Source: Crotalaria pallida (lineage: Eukaryota > Streptophyta > Magnoliopsida > Fabales > Fabaceae). From it: 64,000 nucleotides of DNA. The stretch's first letter is position 1; the number at the start of each line of letters is the position of its first letter. The stretch lies in assembly GCA_037953625.1 (NCBI GenBank), contig CM075654.1, forward strand, positions 46,755,001 through 46,819,000, in the 5' to 3' direction. This document shows positions 1 to 9,611 of this stretch, piece after piece. A model generated the notes under the pieces. That model had not been told where the DNA came from and did no database searches. It saw nothing but the letters and a program-made list of their open reading frames with translations. The position numbers and the translations under genes are program-made.

Positions 1-1449
1 GAGCCTCTGCTGCAGCAATACCTCATGAAATGCAAACAACTGGCAGAAACGTTTGAGGAAGCAGGTTTTGAACACATTCCAAGGGAGCAGAATTCTCGTG
101 CTGACATCTTATCGAAATTGGCAAGTACCAAAAAACCAGGGAATTACAGATCAGTGGTGCAACAAACTATATTCCACCCTAGTGCGACACTAGCAGTGGA
201 AGATGAAGACTCGTGGGCCTCCCCTATTTTGGCATATTTTCTCAATGGCACGCTTCCAGCAGAAGAAGAGGCATCCAGAAAGGTACGGAGAATGGCCCCT
301 CACTTTATTATTCAGGATGGATTGTTGTACAGAAGAGGGTTTTCCTCGCCCCTACTTCGATGCTTGACCAGCAAAGAGGCAGAAGCAGCCATGAAGGAAA
401 TACATGAAGGAAGATGCAGCCATCACCTAGGGGGAAGGAGTTTGGCAAGAAAAATCTTAAGAGCCGGATTTTACTGGCCAACGATACAGCTGGATTCCAT
501 GAATCACGTCAAAAAATGTGACAAGTGTCAAAAGCATGCAGATGTCCACTTGGCCCCTCCGGAAGAGTTACACTCGATTGCCGCTCCATGGCCGTTTTAT
601 CAATGGGGAATGGACCTATTAGGCCCTTTTCCACAAGATGCCGGTCAAGTGACGCACCTAATTGTAGCAGTAGATTATTTTACCAAGTGGATCGAAGCCA
701 AAGTAGTGGCCACCACCACTTCAACCCAAATCCAGAAATTCCTGAGCAATCAGATAATTCCACGTTTTGGCATTCCTAAAGTAATTGTCACTGATAACGG
801 CCGCCAGTTTACCAGCGAAGCCTTTCAAAATTTCCTTTGTGAGTTGGGAATCAAACAAAGATTATCCTCTGTGGAACATCCACAGACCAATGGACAGGCA
901 GAGGCGGCAAATAGATGCATCTTAAGAGGTTTAAAAAGGAAGCTAGAGGACAGTAAAGGCAAGTGGGTGGAAATCATAGAGCCCATGCTGTGGTCATACA
1001 GAACCACCCCTCACTCTGCTACTGGAGAAACTTCTTTTAAATTAACCTATGGAAGTGAAGCTATGATCCCGTTAGAGATAGGATCTACCAACTTGAGGTC
1101 AAGATATTTTGACCCTGACACAAATATAAAACTTCTGAGGGAGAATCTTGATCTTTTGCAGGAATCCAGGGAGATGGCCATTATTCGCATGGCAACAATC
1201 CAGCAACAATCAGCCAAGCAGTACAACTTGAAGGTTGTCCGCCGGTCGTTCAAAGAAGGGGACCTGGTCCTAAGAAGATCAGAGGTGCATGGAAAAGAGC
1301 CAACACATGGGAAGTTAGCTGCCAATTGGGAAGGTCCGTATCGGATCCGCGCAAAGACAGATAATGGAGCTTACTTTCTGGAAACAATAACTGGAAACAA
1401 GATCAAGAACCCGTGGAATGCGGCAAAGCTCCGAATTTATTACAGTTAA
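1..1449 (+). CDS. Retrotransposon pol C-terminal part: RNase H tail and integrase
   Basis: The reading frame is open from the first base and ends at TAA 1447-1449, so this is the 3' end of a longer polyprotein. The first ~45 residues are the end of an RNase H domain (PREQNSRADILSKLAS type). A zinc-binding integrase domain follows, with a His pair near EIHEGRCSHH and the pair CDKC near 520. The catalytic core shows the first Asp in GMDLLGPFP, the second in VTDNGRQF and the Glu in QTNGQAEAANR. The C-terminus has the usual EGDLVLRR and WEGPYRI motifs of Ty3/gypsy integrases. No stop or frameshift is visible in the 483 codons, so the element is probably not very old. There is no chromodomain, in keeping with a Tat rather than a chromovirus lineage. 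Confidence 0.93.
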   Translation, partial: EPLLQQYLMKCKQLAETFEEAGFEHIPREQNSRADILSKLASTKKPGNYRSVVQQTIFHPSATLAVEDEDSWASPILAYFLNGTLPAEEEASRKVRRMAPHFIIQDGLLYRRGFSSPLLRCLTSKEAEAAMKEIHEGRCSHHLGGRSLARKILRAGFYWPTIQLDSMNHVKKCDKCQKHADVHLAPPEELHSIAAPWPFYQWGMDLLGPFPQDAGQVTHLIVAVDYFTKWIEAKVVATTTSTQIQKFLSNQIIPRFGIPKVIVTDNGRQFTSEAFQNFLCELGIKQRLSSVEHPQTNGQAEAANRCILRGLKRKLEDSKGKWVEIIEPMLWSYRTTPHSATGETSFKLTYGSEAMIPLEIGSTNLRSRYFDPDTNIKLLRENLDLLQESREMAIIRMATIQQQSAKQYNLKVVRRSFKEGDLVLRRSEVHGKEPTHGKLAANWEGPYRIRAKTDNGAYFLETITGNKIKNPWNAAKLRIYYS

Positions 1450-2464
1450 AAATCCCCTAGAGTGGAGAAAGCGACTTTTAGGACATGTTTATTTGAATAA
1501 AGGCTTACTAAGTCATTTCTTTTTCAATAAGGCCATTGTGCCATTGTTATTAGCAGAATGAAGTCTTTCTCCTGTACAAGTTTTTCTTTGCATTAATCAA
1601 AAATTTCAGTTTGTAATAATTACTCTATCTTTCGATTTTCAATTATTCAAGCACACTAAACCGGATTTTCAGTTTGGAAGTGCATTATGACCTTTCTACA
1701 ATCCATGAAATGGGTTAACTACTCATATAACACATCAATTCGGTTTTATGATTTGATAGTGTTTTCTACGATCATAATTTAATTTAACATCCATGAATGG
1801 ATTCAACAGATCATTAAGCTGCAAATTGGTTTATTAAATTGAACATCCAGTTACATGATTTCATTACGTCCACAAACCGGTTCAATTTCTTTACATTGAC
1901 AAATCGGTTTATCAGCTGATAACTATGAATAGCCGGTTTTATGGACTAATCACGTCCACAAACTGTTTCATTTACTTCACATCACAAATCGGGTTATCTA
2001 ACCTATTAGAATGATTGGTTTCATGGTTTAATTATACCACAGACCAAAAAATCCTATAATTCCTAAACCGGTTTACCGGTTTTGAAAGGTATTCAATCGT
2101 ATAAAAATCCAACTTAGAGTACACCACTTGTATGGCTAGCCACCTTACAAGGAGTGAAATGGGTTAGAAGATGTTTTAAAAATATTAGACACCACCCATG
2201 TACTGATAGTAAGACTACCTTCGGATTCTATAAGAGTCCGATAAGGTTAAGAGAATTTCATTCGCTGGCTAGAATAGAAAATTCTTAAAGTCTACTAAGT
2301 ATGGATATAATTTGAAAACAAGACATTAGAGAACAAAAGCAAACTTTTCATTAATAAAAACAGATTACAACTAGACTTGCTGGAAACAAAGGAAAAAGGT
2401 AATCAAAGACAACAAGTTAAAAAGTATAAAACAGATAAAGCAGTAAGAAATCAGCAATGAGCCC
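1450..2464 (+). other. Non-coding 3' region of the retrotransposon
   Basis: No ORF of note lies between pol and the antisense gene. The stretch is AT-rich and carries several copies of a short AACCGG/CCGGTT-type motif (for example near 1663, 1873, 1932 and 2074). It would contain the 3' end of the antisense transcript. Confidence 0.6.
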
Positions 2465-4526
2465 CTATGGAGTGGCCTCATCATCATCATCATCGGCCTC
2501 TTCTCCTCCGGTTGCCAAGAAATCGGGACAACCAGGGTCAGCTAAATCCACAGGCACCCTACTTCCATCAGGAAGATAGCTATACAGCACCCCATCTTCA
2601 ACACGATGAAGGTAATGCATCCCTTTGGCTGAGAAAGTAGGATTCAGATAGTTAGCTTGATCGACAGCATTCATGAAGGAAGATTGAACTGAATCTATCC
2701 ACTTCCCCTTGTACATGTCCCTTTCCGACTCCATGTCCCTCAATGCATCCCTCAAAGTGGTGAGAGCAGCATTATGGGCTTCATTCATTTCAGTAATCTT
2801 GGAGTTCAACTTCCTAGTATATTCCTCCTCAGCTTGAGACAACTCCTGTTTGGCCTTGTTAAATTTGGCAGTCTCTGAAGCAAGTTGTTGAACCAATTCT
2901 GCTTCTCTTTTAACATGATCAGCTAGATCTACAGCATCTTGTCCAACAAACAGGACCTTTTCAGCATTTTCGACAAGAAATTGGATAGTTGAGGCAGCCT
3001 TAACTTGTTCCCTTTTTAGGGATTTCAGCAGAGCAACGAATTCCCTTCTGCTCATATTGCCTAAATGTTGGGAAGTGGAATCAGTGAGAAGCATCCGATC
3101 GAAGCTCTGGGATAAATCATCAGGCCAAAGAGAAGAGCTTCCACCCTGTGGATTAGCCGAACTACCGGCTTCCGGATGAGAAGGACTGTCGTTTCTCCTT
3201 CGTTTGGGAGTACCAGCAGGACCAGTCCCCGTAACCTCCACAGCTGCTGATGAAGAAGGAGGTCGTGGAACAGTAGATTTGCTGACTCGGGGACGCAGAT
3301 TGCGAGGAGCATTTCCAAGAGCGGCTGCAAGCGCTGCCAAATCGGAAGGAGAAGCCATTTCAGCTGCATAAAAATCGTGTCAGAAATAGGAAGAGAGGAA
3401 AAAACGCAGTACAAAATATTTCAAATTAGCAAAGCAAAAAATTCCTACCAAAAGTTGTTTGTAAACTGTCAGGGGAAGAGTCCACAATAGACTTTGTGCT
3501 TATGTGTCCAAAGCGATCACAGAAGGAAATAAGGAAAGAAACAGTGGACCTCTCTAAATCGGTTAACCGGTTTTCAGGAGTTGCAAATAACTTAGCTGCA
3601 ATAAGAGAATTACGAGGTGACCAGAAGAGAGGGAAATAAGGATTTCCCCCGTGATCAAACATGAAGGGCCAAACGTCCTGTGCTCCAGTTATTTTAAAAT
3701 ATGTGTCTTTAAAATTCTTCCACGTCTCAGAATAAGATTCAAACACCCTTCTTCCATTACGGGATTTGAGTGTGACCCAAGCCCATTTTCCCTTCACTTT
3801 GCTGGATTGGAAGGGACCAAAAATGTAAAAAAAGACAGGGATTGTGCATTGAAGGTTAAAATGGTTACAGAAAAGCTGAAAGGCTCTAAGATAGCACCAA
3901 CCGTTCGGGTGAAGTTGAGAAGGTGCAATCTCTAAATGAGTAAGAACTTGGTTTTCAAAATCGGTGAAAGGGATTCTTACGCCACATACGTCAAACAAAA
4001 CACAATACATAAAGAAAAAATTTTCATCAGTATCACCTACTGTACATATCCGGTCTTGGTTATTAGGAGCTTCCACAGCATAAAAGTTGGGAGTAAAACC
4101 GGGCCTTACCAAATTGGCGTGGAGGTGGTAAGAACGAAGTTTGGCCAAATCTACAAGTTTAGAAGGTCTACCTAATGCATCTAAGTCTATCCTCTCATAA
4201 CCAGAAATATCGTCCGGTATGACGAATTCCTCTGGATTGGTTTCTGATCTCTTGTTTCCCATTTGTGATTCCTGAGAAAGATAGGAAACATTAGGAGGAG
4301 GAGTTGGTTTGCTAACGACTTCAACAAAATAGTTTTTTATTACAAATTGTCTAGCTAGTTCGTCCAGCATAAATTTTTCAGAAGAACTAATGGAAGAACT
4401 TCCTAAATGTGAATAAGAAGAATTAATAGGAGGTATATTATTAGTTGTTGTATTGTTTGAAGAAGAAGATGAAGAAGAGGAAGAGCTTTCAGTAGGATAA
4501 ATGACAGAAAGAGGAAGATTATCCAT
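2465..4526 (-). CDS. Antisense spliced gene of the retrotransposon (putative gypsy-type transposase/plant transposon domain plus coiled coil)
   Basis: Two minus-strand ORFs join through one clear intron. Exon 1 runs 4526-3449, intron 3448-3364 (85 nt, GT at 3448-3447 and AG at 3365-3364), exon 2 3363-2465. The split codon G|CT keeps the frame, and the apparent ATG at 3358 becomes an internal Met. Exon 1 starts with a serine/asparagine-rich stretch. It then carries the conserved block seen in the domain called 'putative gypsy type transposase' (leucine-rich segment, LVRPGFTPN, GWCYLRAFQLF, W-rich KGKWAWVTL). Exon 2 encodes a basic Pro/Ser region, a long coiled coil of about 130 residues and an acidic Asp/Glu tail. 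The total is about 658 aa. A TATA-like box lies about 230 nt upstream of the ATG. Antisense ORFs of this kind are known in Tat elements; their function is not established. No stop interrupts either exon. Confidence 0.75.
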
Positions 4527-6197
4527 TAGAAAAAAGCAAGGAATTACCTGAAGGTATAGGAGAAGCTGGAACTAAGAAGATTAGTAGAGGAAAGAAGTCA
4601 CACGAATTTCCCAGAAGAAGAAAAGCAAAACACGTTTTTCAGAAGATAAGAGGAGTGGAACAAATTCTCTTGCTACTATTGGATTTCTCTTGCTGCTCTT
4701 GGTTTTCTAAGTTCTCAGGTGAAGAAGGTGTGAGTTTGAGATGAAACAAACCCCCTTATTTATAGTTGAACTCGAATTCCCAAAAGCTAAGGAAAAGACT
4801 ACAAGTATTAAGTCTAAATTCATGAGAGTTGGTCAAAGGAATCTCTTCAAGTTCCTTGATAACTGAGTATAGTCACTGAAAAGACTTCTTATTAATGACA
4901 AGAGATGCTTTATGACAGTCTGAGAAGTTGAAAGGTGGCATTAATTAATGGCCATTTATTGCTGATTTCCTGATCAGTGAAAAGACTCCTCATTGATGAT
5001 ACAGAGATGCTTGATGTCAGTTTGGGAAGTTGAGGTACGAGTTAAAATCGGCTAACCGGATAACGAGTACCCAGTTTCCAAGGCAAATTCGAAATTTGAA
5101 TAATGCTGTTGAAAAAGTGCTTGGCCCAAGGAGTGTTTGAATTTCGAAGCACCTAGAGAGCAACTAGATGGGCACGGCAGACGAGAGAGAGATTCCCTTG
5201 GGAAGACCATGTTAAATCCTTGGTAAATGTGTGCTTGGAAGTCTGAGCTGACAAGATTGATGAGGGACAATTGAAAAGAAGCTGGTAATTCGGGCCAAGG
5301 GGGAAGGTAAGCTGAATAAGCGTGGTGAAATTTAAATTGGGAAAATGACTAGAGAAAGCCGATTAATCGGTTGGATTCACCAATGAGAGGATCCAATGGA
5401 TCCCAAATTAAACGGTTATTCGGTCAAGACGCTGCAGTAATTCATTTTCGAGGAAAAAGGAAAACCGGTTATTCGGTGTTAATATCACCTTAGACCGGTA
5501 ATCCGCTTTTGTGGCGTAAACAGTAGCTGTTCAAAAGCTACAAAATTTTGGAGCTAAAATATGCAATTCAAATTTTGAATTGTTTCTTGGGAATAAGCGC
5601 TGACACGGATAAGGGAAGAGATTCCCCTGCAAATGTCAGGATAAGGTTTGAAAATGTGATTTCTTTGAAGACGTGTTTCTGACATTATGAGGCTTAGGGA
5701 AGATAAAAGTTAATTTCTTGGAGACTGATCTTTGTCAGTGAGGAGTTGATCCCAGTATTCGTAAGTTAACCGGTTATGCGGAAAACCGGTTATGAGGAAA
5801 ATCGGTTAAGAGACGCCTTAACAGTGCCTGAACCGGTTTTCCGAAAAATCAATCTGTTCATATTAGTTAACCGGTTTACCGAATAGTCCCTTTAATCTAC
5901 GAGTAGATCAGTTAACCGGTTTAACGGTTTGTCCCTTTAATGCACGAGTTTTGCAAAATTTTATTTGAGCATCTGTCTTAAATCCTTCAGTAATGCCAAA
6001 AGAGAAGAGGTCCGTCAGGACCCAGTTTTTTTTTGACGAACTTAAACCGGCGAAGAGGTATGTTTAGAAGAATTACCGGTTTCATAATATGAAGCTTGAA
6101 CACTTCATAAAACCGGTTAGACTTCTAAATTGAACGACTTCTAAAGAAAACAACAAAACCAAGGTTCATAATTATAAACCCTGGTCTGGGGGGCAAC
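4527..6197 (+). other. Non-coding region rich in AACCGGTT-type motifs, ending in a polypurine tract
   Basis: No gene is supported apart from the 5' leader of the antisense gene. Short self-complementary motifs built on AACCGGTT, with variants such as TTATTCGGT, recur many times from about 5045 to 6120. The G-rich tract TCTGGGGGGCAAC, ending at 6197, is the expected polypurine tract for plus-strand priming directly before the LTR. Confidence 0.6.
4758..4765 (-). promoter_or_regulatory. TATA-like box of the antisense gene
   Basis: The minus strand reads CTATAAATAA here, a good plant TATA box, about 230 nt before the ATG at 4526. It suggests that the antisense gene has its own promoter inside the retrotransposon. 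This is inferred from sequence only. Confidence 0.45.
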
Positions 6198-6870
6198 TGT
6201 TATGGACCAGAAGTAAAGCTATAATTCGGTTAATCGGCTTACCTGCAAGGATTGGTCCAGTTAGGATCTTTGACCTCTTGAAGCCGGTTAATTGTCATTA
6301 GAAGCCCTATAAGGGCCCCATTATTAAGATAATCGGCTTATCGGCATAAAAGCCTTTCTTAAGGGCCCATGATGCCTATAAACCGGACTACCGGAGTGAG
6401 TGGCCTAATAAGAGCCCAAATCCTCTCCTCCTCCTAATTGACAAAGAAGAAGACTTCTTGCTGGCAAAACTTAGGATTCCTTACCTCGCAAAACCGGTTT
6501 AACGATTACTCTTCTGACAAGGCCATTAAGCCTGAATTCCTTGGATTCCACTATCATGATGAGCAACAACTCTCCAATAATGACCCCTTTTACTCCTGCC
6601 ATTATCACTTGCCGTTAGCAGTAATTCGGCCACTCCATCGATGAGGAGGGAAACCCAACGGTAAGGGTATCAGCTTATATAAGCAGGCAGAGGGTAACCA
6701 GGTATGCATCCTTCAATCTCACACAAACACACACACCACCCCAAACAAACGACAACAGAGCTGGTATCCTGGTAATCAGGGTGCCACTCCTCAGTCTAAA
6801 AGCAATAGTGGAAGACTTGGACAGACGCTTAACCGCTTAGTTTAAGTACCAAGTTTTCTACGACAGAACA
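6198..6870 (+). repeat. 3' LTR of the Tat-type element
   Basis: The LTR begins TGTTATGGACC directly after the polypurine tract and ends CGACAGAACA, giving the short terminal inversion TGTT...AACA. A TATA-like stretch (CTTATATAAGC) lies near 6674, followed by a CA-rich leader near 6720-6745. Both ends and the CA-rich stretch are matched in the reverse-strand solo LTR at 62606-63184. The length is 673 bp. The target-site duplication cannot be checked because the 5' LTR is outside the window. Confidence 0.8.
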
Positions 6871-7797
6871 GGATTGATGGAGATGAAAATGATAAATGAA
6901 TTAGAAAAAAAGAAAAACAATAAAAAATCCATATGCAGAAACAATAAAAGTTTGAAACATGAGCATGATAAGAATAAAAAATAAAAAAAAAAGGTTAGAT
7001 AGCAGATGAAACCATTAAGGAAGAAGTAGAAGAAGAGATGAAACCATATTCAGGTAGTATGGAAGAGGAGGGTGAAGATTGATTGATGCTGAAGAAGAAA
7101 AAGTCCAAGCCTTTGTGCAGCGCATTTATTGAGAGATAGAACATAATAACATAAAGGATTCGATTAATACCAAGGTTCAATATTTTGCTGTTTTATTGCA
7201 AAAAAAAAAAGAAAAGAAAACGTTAATGTGATGCAGAAAAATTAAGGTTCAATATTTTGTTGTTTTATTGCAAAAAAATAAGTGCAATTGGATACAAAGA
7301 ATTAAGAATGGAGCAAAACTCAATGACAGATCTTAATGGAAGAGAGAGAAGTTACTTTTACAATTGAATCGGCTTTGCTTCGATGATTTGCAGCACCAAC
7401 AACAACAAATGAAGTAACGATAGAAAGATAGAGAGAGAAAGATAAAAGGAAAGAGTTTTGGTGCTGAAATGTTATCTATTTGTAAACTGCTATGGCAGTT
7501 ATTATTTGAGAAAGAGAGAGACACGTGGATGTGTGCACATTTCAGGATTTACCAACTTTTAACCAGAGAGCAGGATTTTAAATTGGGAGAATGAGAAGCC
7601 TCCTTTGAGGCATCTTTTTATACTAAAGGGGAAAATTTATCTACTGAGCTATTTGTTAAGGACAAAAATATTAATATTTAATCAATTTAAGGAAAAATAA
7701 ATAAATGTAAGATTGATATCGCAAATGAAAATGAATTTGAAAGAAGAACCAATTTGGAACTAAAAAGTTACGAAACAAAATAGAACAAACCATTAAC
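6871..7797. other. AT-rich intergenic stretch, no gene seen
   Basis: Only short spurious ORFs occur. A segment of about 35 bp beginning AAGGTTCAATATTTTG is repeated 75 bp apart (near 7172 and 7247), so a small local duplication is present. Confidence 0.5.
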
Positions 7798-7800
7798 TAA

Positions 7801-8594
7801 GGCCCCGTTCGGGGTGGTTGCCAGTTTCTGGTTTTTGGTTTTGAAAGTGTATTTTCAAAACAAAACCTGTTCGGCAAAATTTGAGCTGAAATGGTTTTTT
7901 ATTCATTTTCAGAACAATTTAACCTCTATTTTCAAAACAACAAATAATGGTTTCATAATTTCAGTTTTAAGTTGCAAATTTATATCGTCTCATCATCTTT
8001 TACATCATTCAATCACCACCACCACCATCATCACTCATCCATTCAACCACCACCACCACCACCGTCATTATCACTCCTCCCACTACCATAACCATTATGG
8101 TCACTGCTACCACCGTGAATGTCATCCAACTAATACCATTGTAACCGTCTAAACCCCAACCACCACCCTGACCCTTATAGCCACCCCAACCATAACTACA
8201 TTCTCACTTGCTACCATTGCCCCTCCTTGTACCACCATAATCACTATTCATCTTTTACATCATCACTTGCTACCATTGCCCCTCCTTGTACCCCCACCGT
8301 CTATCCTTCAACCAACACCACAAAAGTTATTACTCGAAACTGCAATCACTATAACAACGACCACCTTCAACTAGTAATAACAACAACCACTTGGAAGTTG
8401 TTATTAAATTATTGTGGTAGTTTACAAGATGATGGTGTATAACATTGTAGTAGCGCTATAAAAATTATAAATTTGAAATTAATTTTGAAAACTGAAAACC
8501 AAAAAATTTGAAACCAACATTATAAAACTGAAAACTAGTTTTAGTTTTTTTAAAATTTTAAAACTCAAAACTTAAAACCACCCCGAACGGGGCC
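7801..8594. mobile_element. PIF/Harbinger-type MITE (Tourist-like), 794 bp
   Basis: The element begins GGCCCCGTTCGGGGTGGTT and ends with its inverse (AACCACCCCGAACGGGGCC form). It is flanked on both sides by TAA (7798-7800 and 8595-8597), the 3-bp target duplication typical of PIF/Harbinger. Beyond the perfect end, both arms remain rich in poly-T/TTTTGG on the left and AAAACC on the right. The interior is a low-complexity ACC/CAT-rich stretch that makes a histidine-rich spurious ORF. There is no transposase, so it is non-autonomous. Confidence 0.82.
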
Positions 8595-9039
8595 TAAATA
8601 AATTAAATGAGTAGTTTTACCTTATTTAAATATCCTTTTTTATCTACTATGGGTCACAGAGATTCCTAGGATGCAACACTGATCATGTTAAAGTTTATAG
8701 TGACAAAATTCATAAATACAATGTTTTAAAATTTTAGGCCAAGATGTAATACCAAACTTACATAGATATAATTTAATTTAAATGATTATTTTAAATCTCT
8801 CGTTCTATTTGATTCTCGGTTATTGACAACTGTTGTTAGAGTAAAATGGATTAAGGGTGTATCTACATCGAAGGAAATTACATCCGGAAATATATACTTT
8901 CATCGATCAGATTGCAAGTTGTCAGTGAAAGAAAATTGTCCGTGCAAGAGACTAAATAGCTGGAAGATAAAAATGGAAGCAATCTTGATAAGGTTTATAA
9001 ACCATCAATTCAACTTATTACTCTTTTTTGGTAATTAAT

Positions 9040-9602
9040 TATCCAAAAGTTGCATTAACAAATATAGTTTGGGGAAGATTCAACATTCCAAAGCTTAGCT
9101 TTATTGCTCAACTTGCCTCCAAACAAAGATTATTGAAACATGATAGATTGCTCGAACCTCGAATTTGAGATACAACTAGGGATGCGGATTGCATTCATTT
9201 GGTCTAAACACTTGCATTATTCCCAACTTATGCAATGGTCAGGCAAAAAACAATTGCCTGATGACACCACACATGAGGACTCTCTATTGTTTTCGGTTCT
9301 CATAGATTTTGCAGACTCAAGAGCTTCACTTTATTTAATTTGCATGTTCAATGGATGCAATCATGAAATATATTATATTTTGATAGAGAAGAATATAAGA
9401 ACTTTTAGGAATATCAACAATGACCCTTCAACATTTTTTGAAGAAATTAAAGAAGTGCTTCAAATTATGAATAGTTGGTATGCATCAAAGAGGATGAAAA
9501 TAGTGAAAATCAATTTCTATATAGTATTGGAATTTGTTTATGATGTGATTTTCGAACTAAACCTTTTGAGCATTACTAATAGAACTTTTCATATATGGTG
9601 GA
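9040..9602 (+). pseudogene. Decayed LINE fragment (zf-RVT-like region)
   Basis: Translation in mixed frames recalls the C-terminal reverse-transcriptase zinc-binding region of plant LINEs: a WGRFNIPK...ASKQRLLKHDRLLE-like stretch at about 9070-9160. The frame then breaks repeatedly. The 155-codon ORF at 9140 lies in another frame and is not convincing on its own. The Mutator-like element at 9612 interrupts whatever lay here. The assignment is tentative. Confidence 0.3.
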
Positions 9603-9611
9603 TTTAATATA

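Larger units (their letters stand above)
1..6870 (+). mobile_element. Ty3/gypsy (Tat-type) LTR retrotransposon, 3' portion
   Basis: The left edge of the window cuts this element inside the RNase H domain. In order it shows the RNase H tail and integrase, about 1 kb of non-coding sequence, an antisense spliced gene, 1.6 kb more non-coding sequence, a G-rich polypurine tract and a 3' LTR. Plant Tat-lineage elements (Retand, Ogre and relatives) are known for a long region downstream of integrase with extra, often antisense, ORFs, and this layout matches. The 5' LTR, gag, protease and RT lie outside the window, so age and target-site duplication cannot be read. A solo LTR of the same family lies at 62606-63184 on the opposite strand. 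Confidence 0.85.

Noticed and set aside
3651..4175. Two plus-strand ORFs opposite the antisense gene
   Set aside because: They are shadows of exon 1 of the spliced minus-strand gene, which carries the recognisable domain.
7814..8152. Histidine-rich ORF
   Set aside because: It lies wholly within the MITE interior of ACC/CAT low-complexity DNA.
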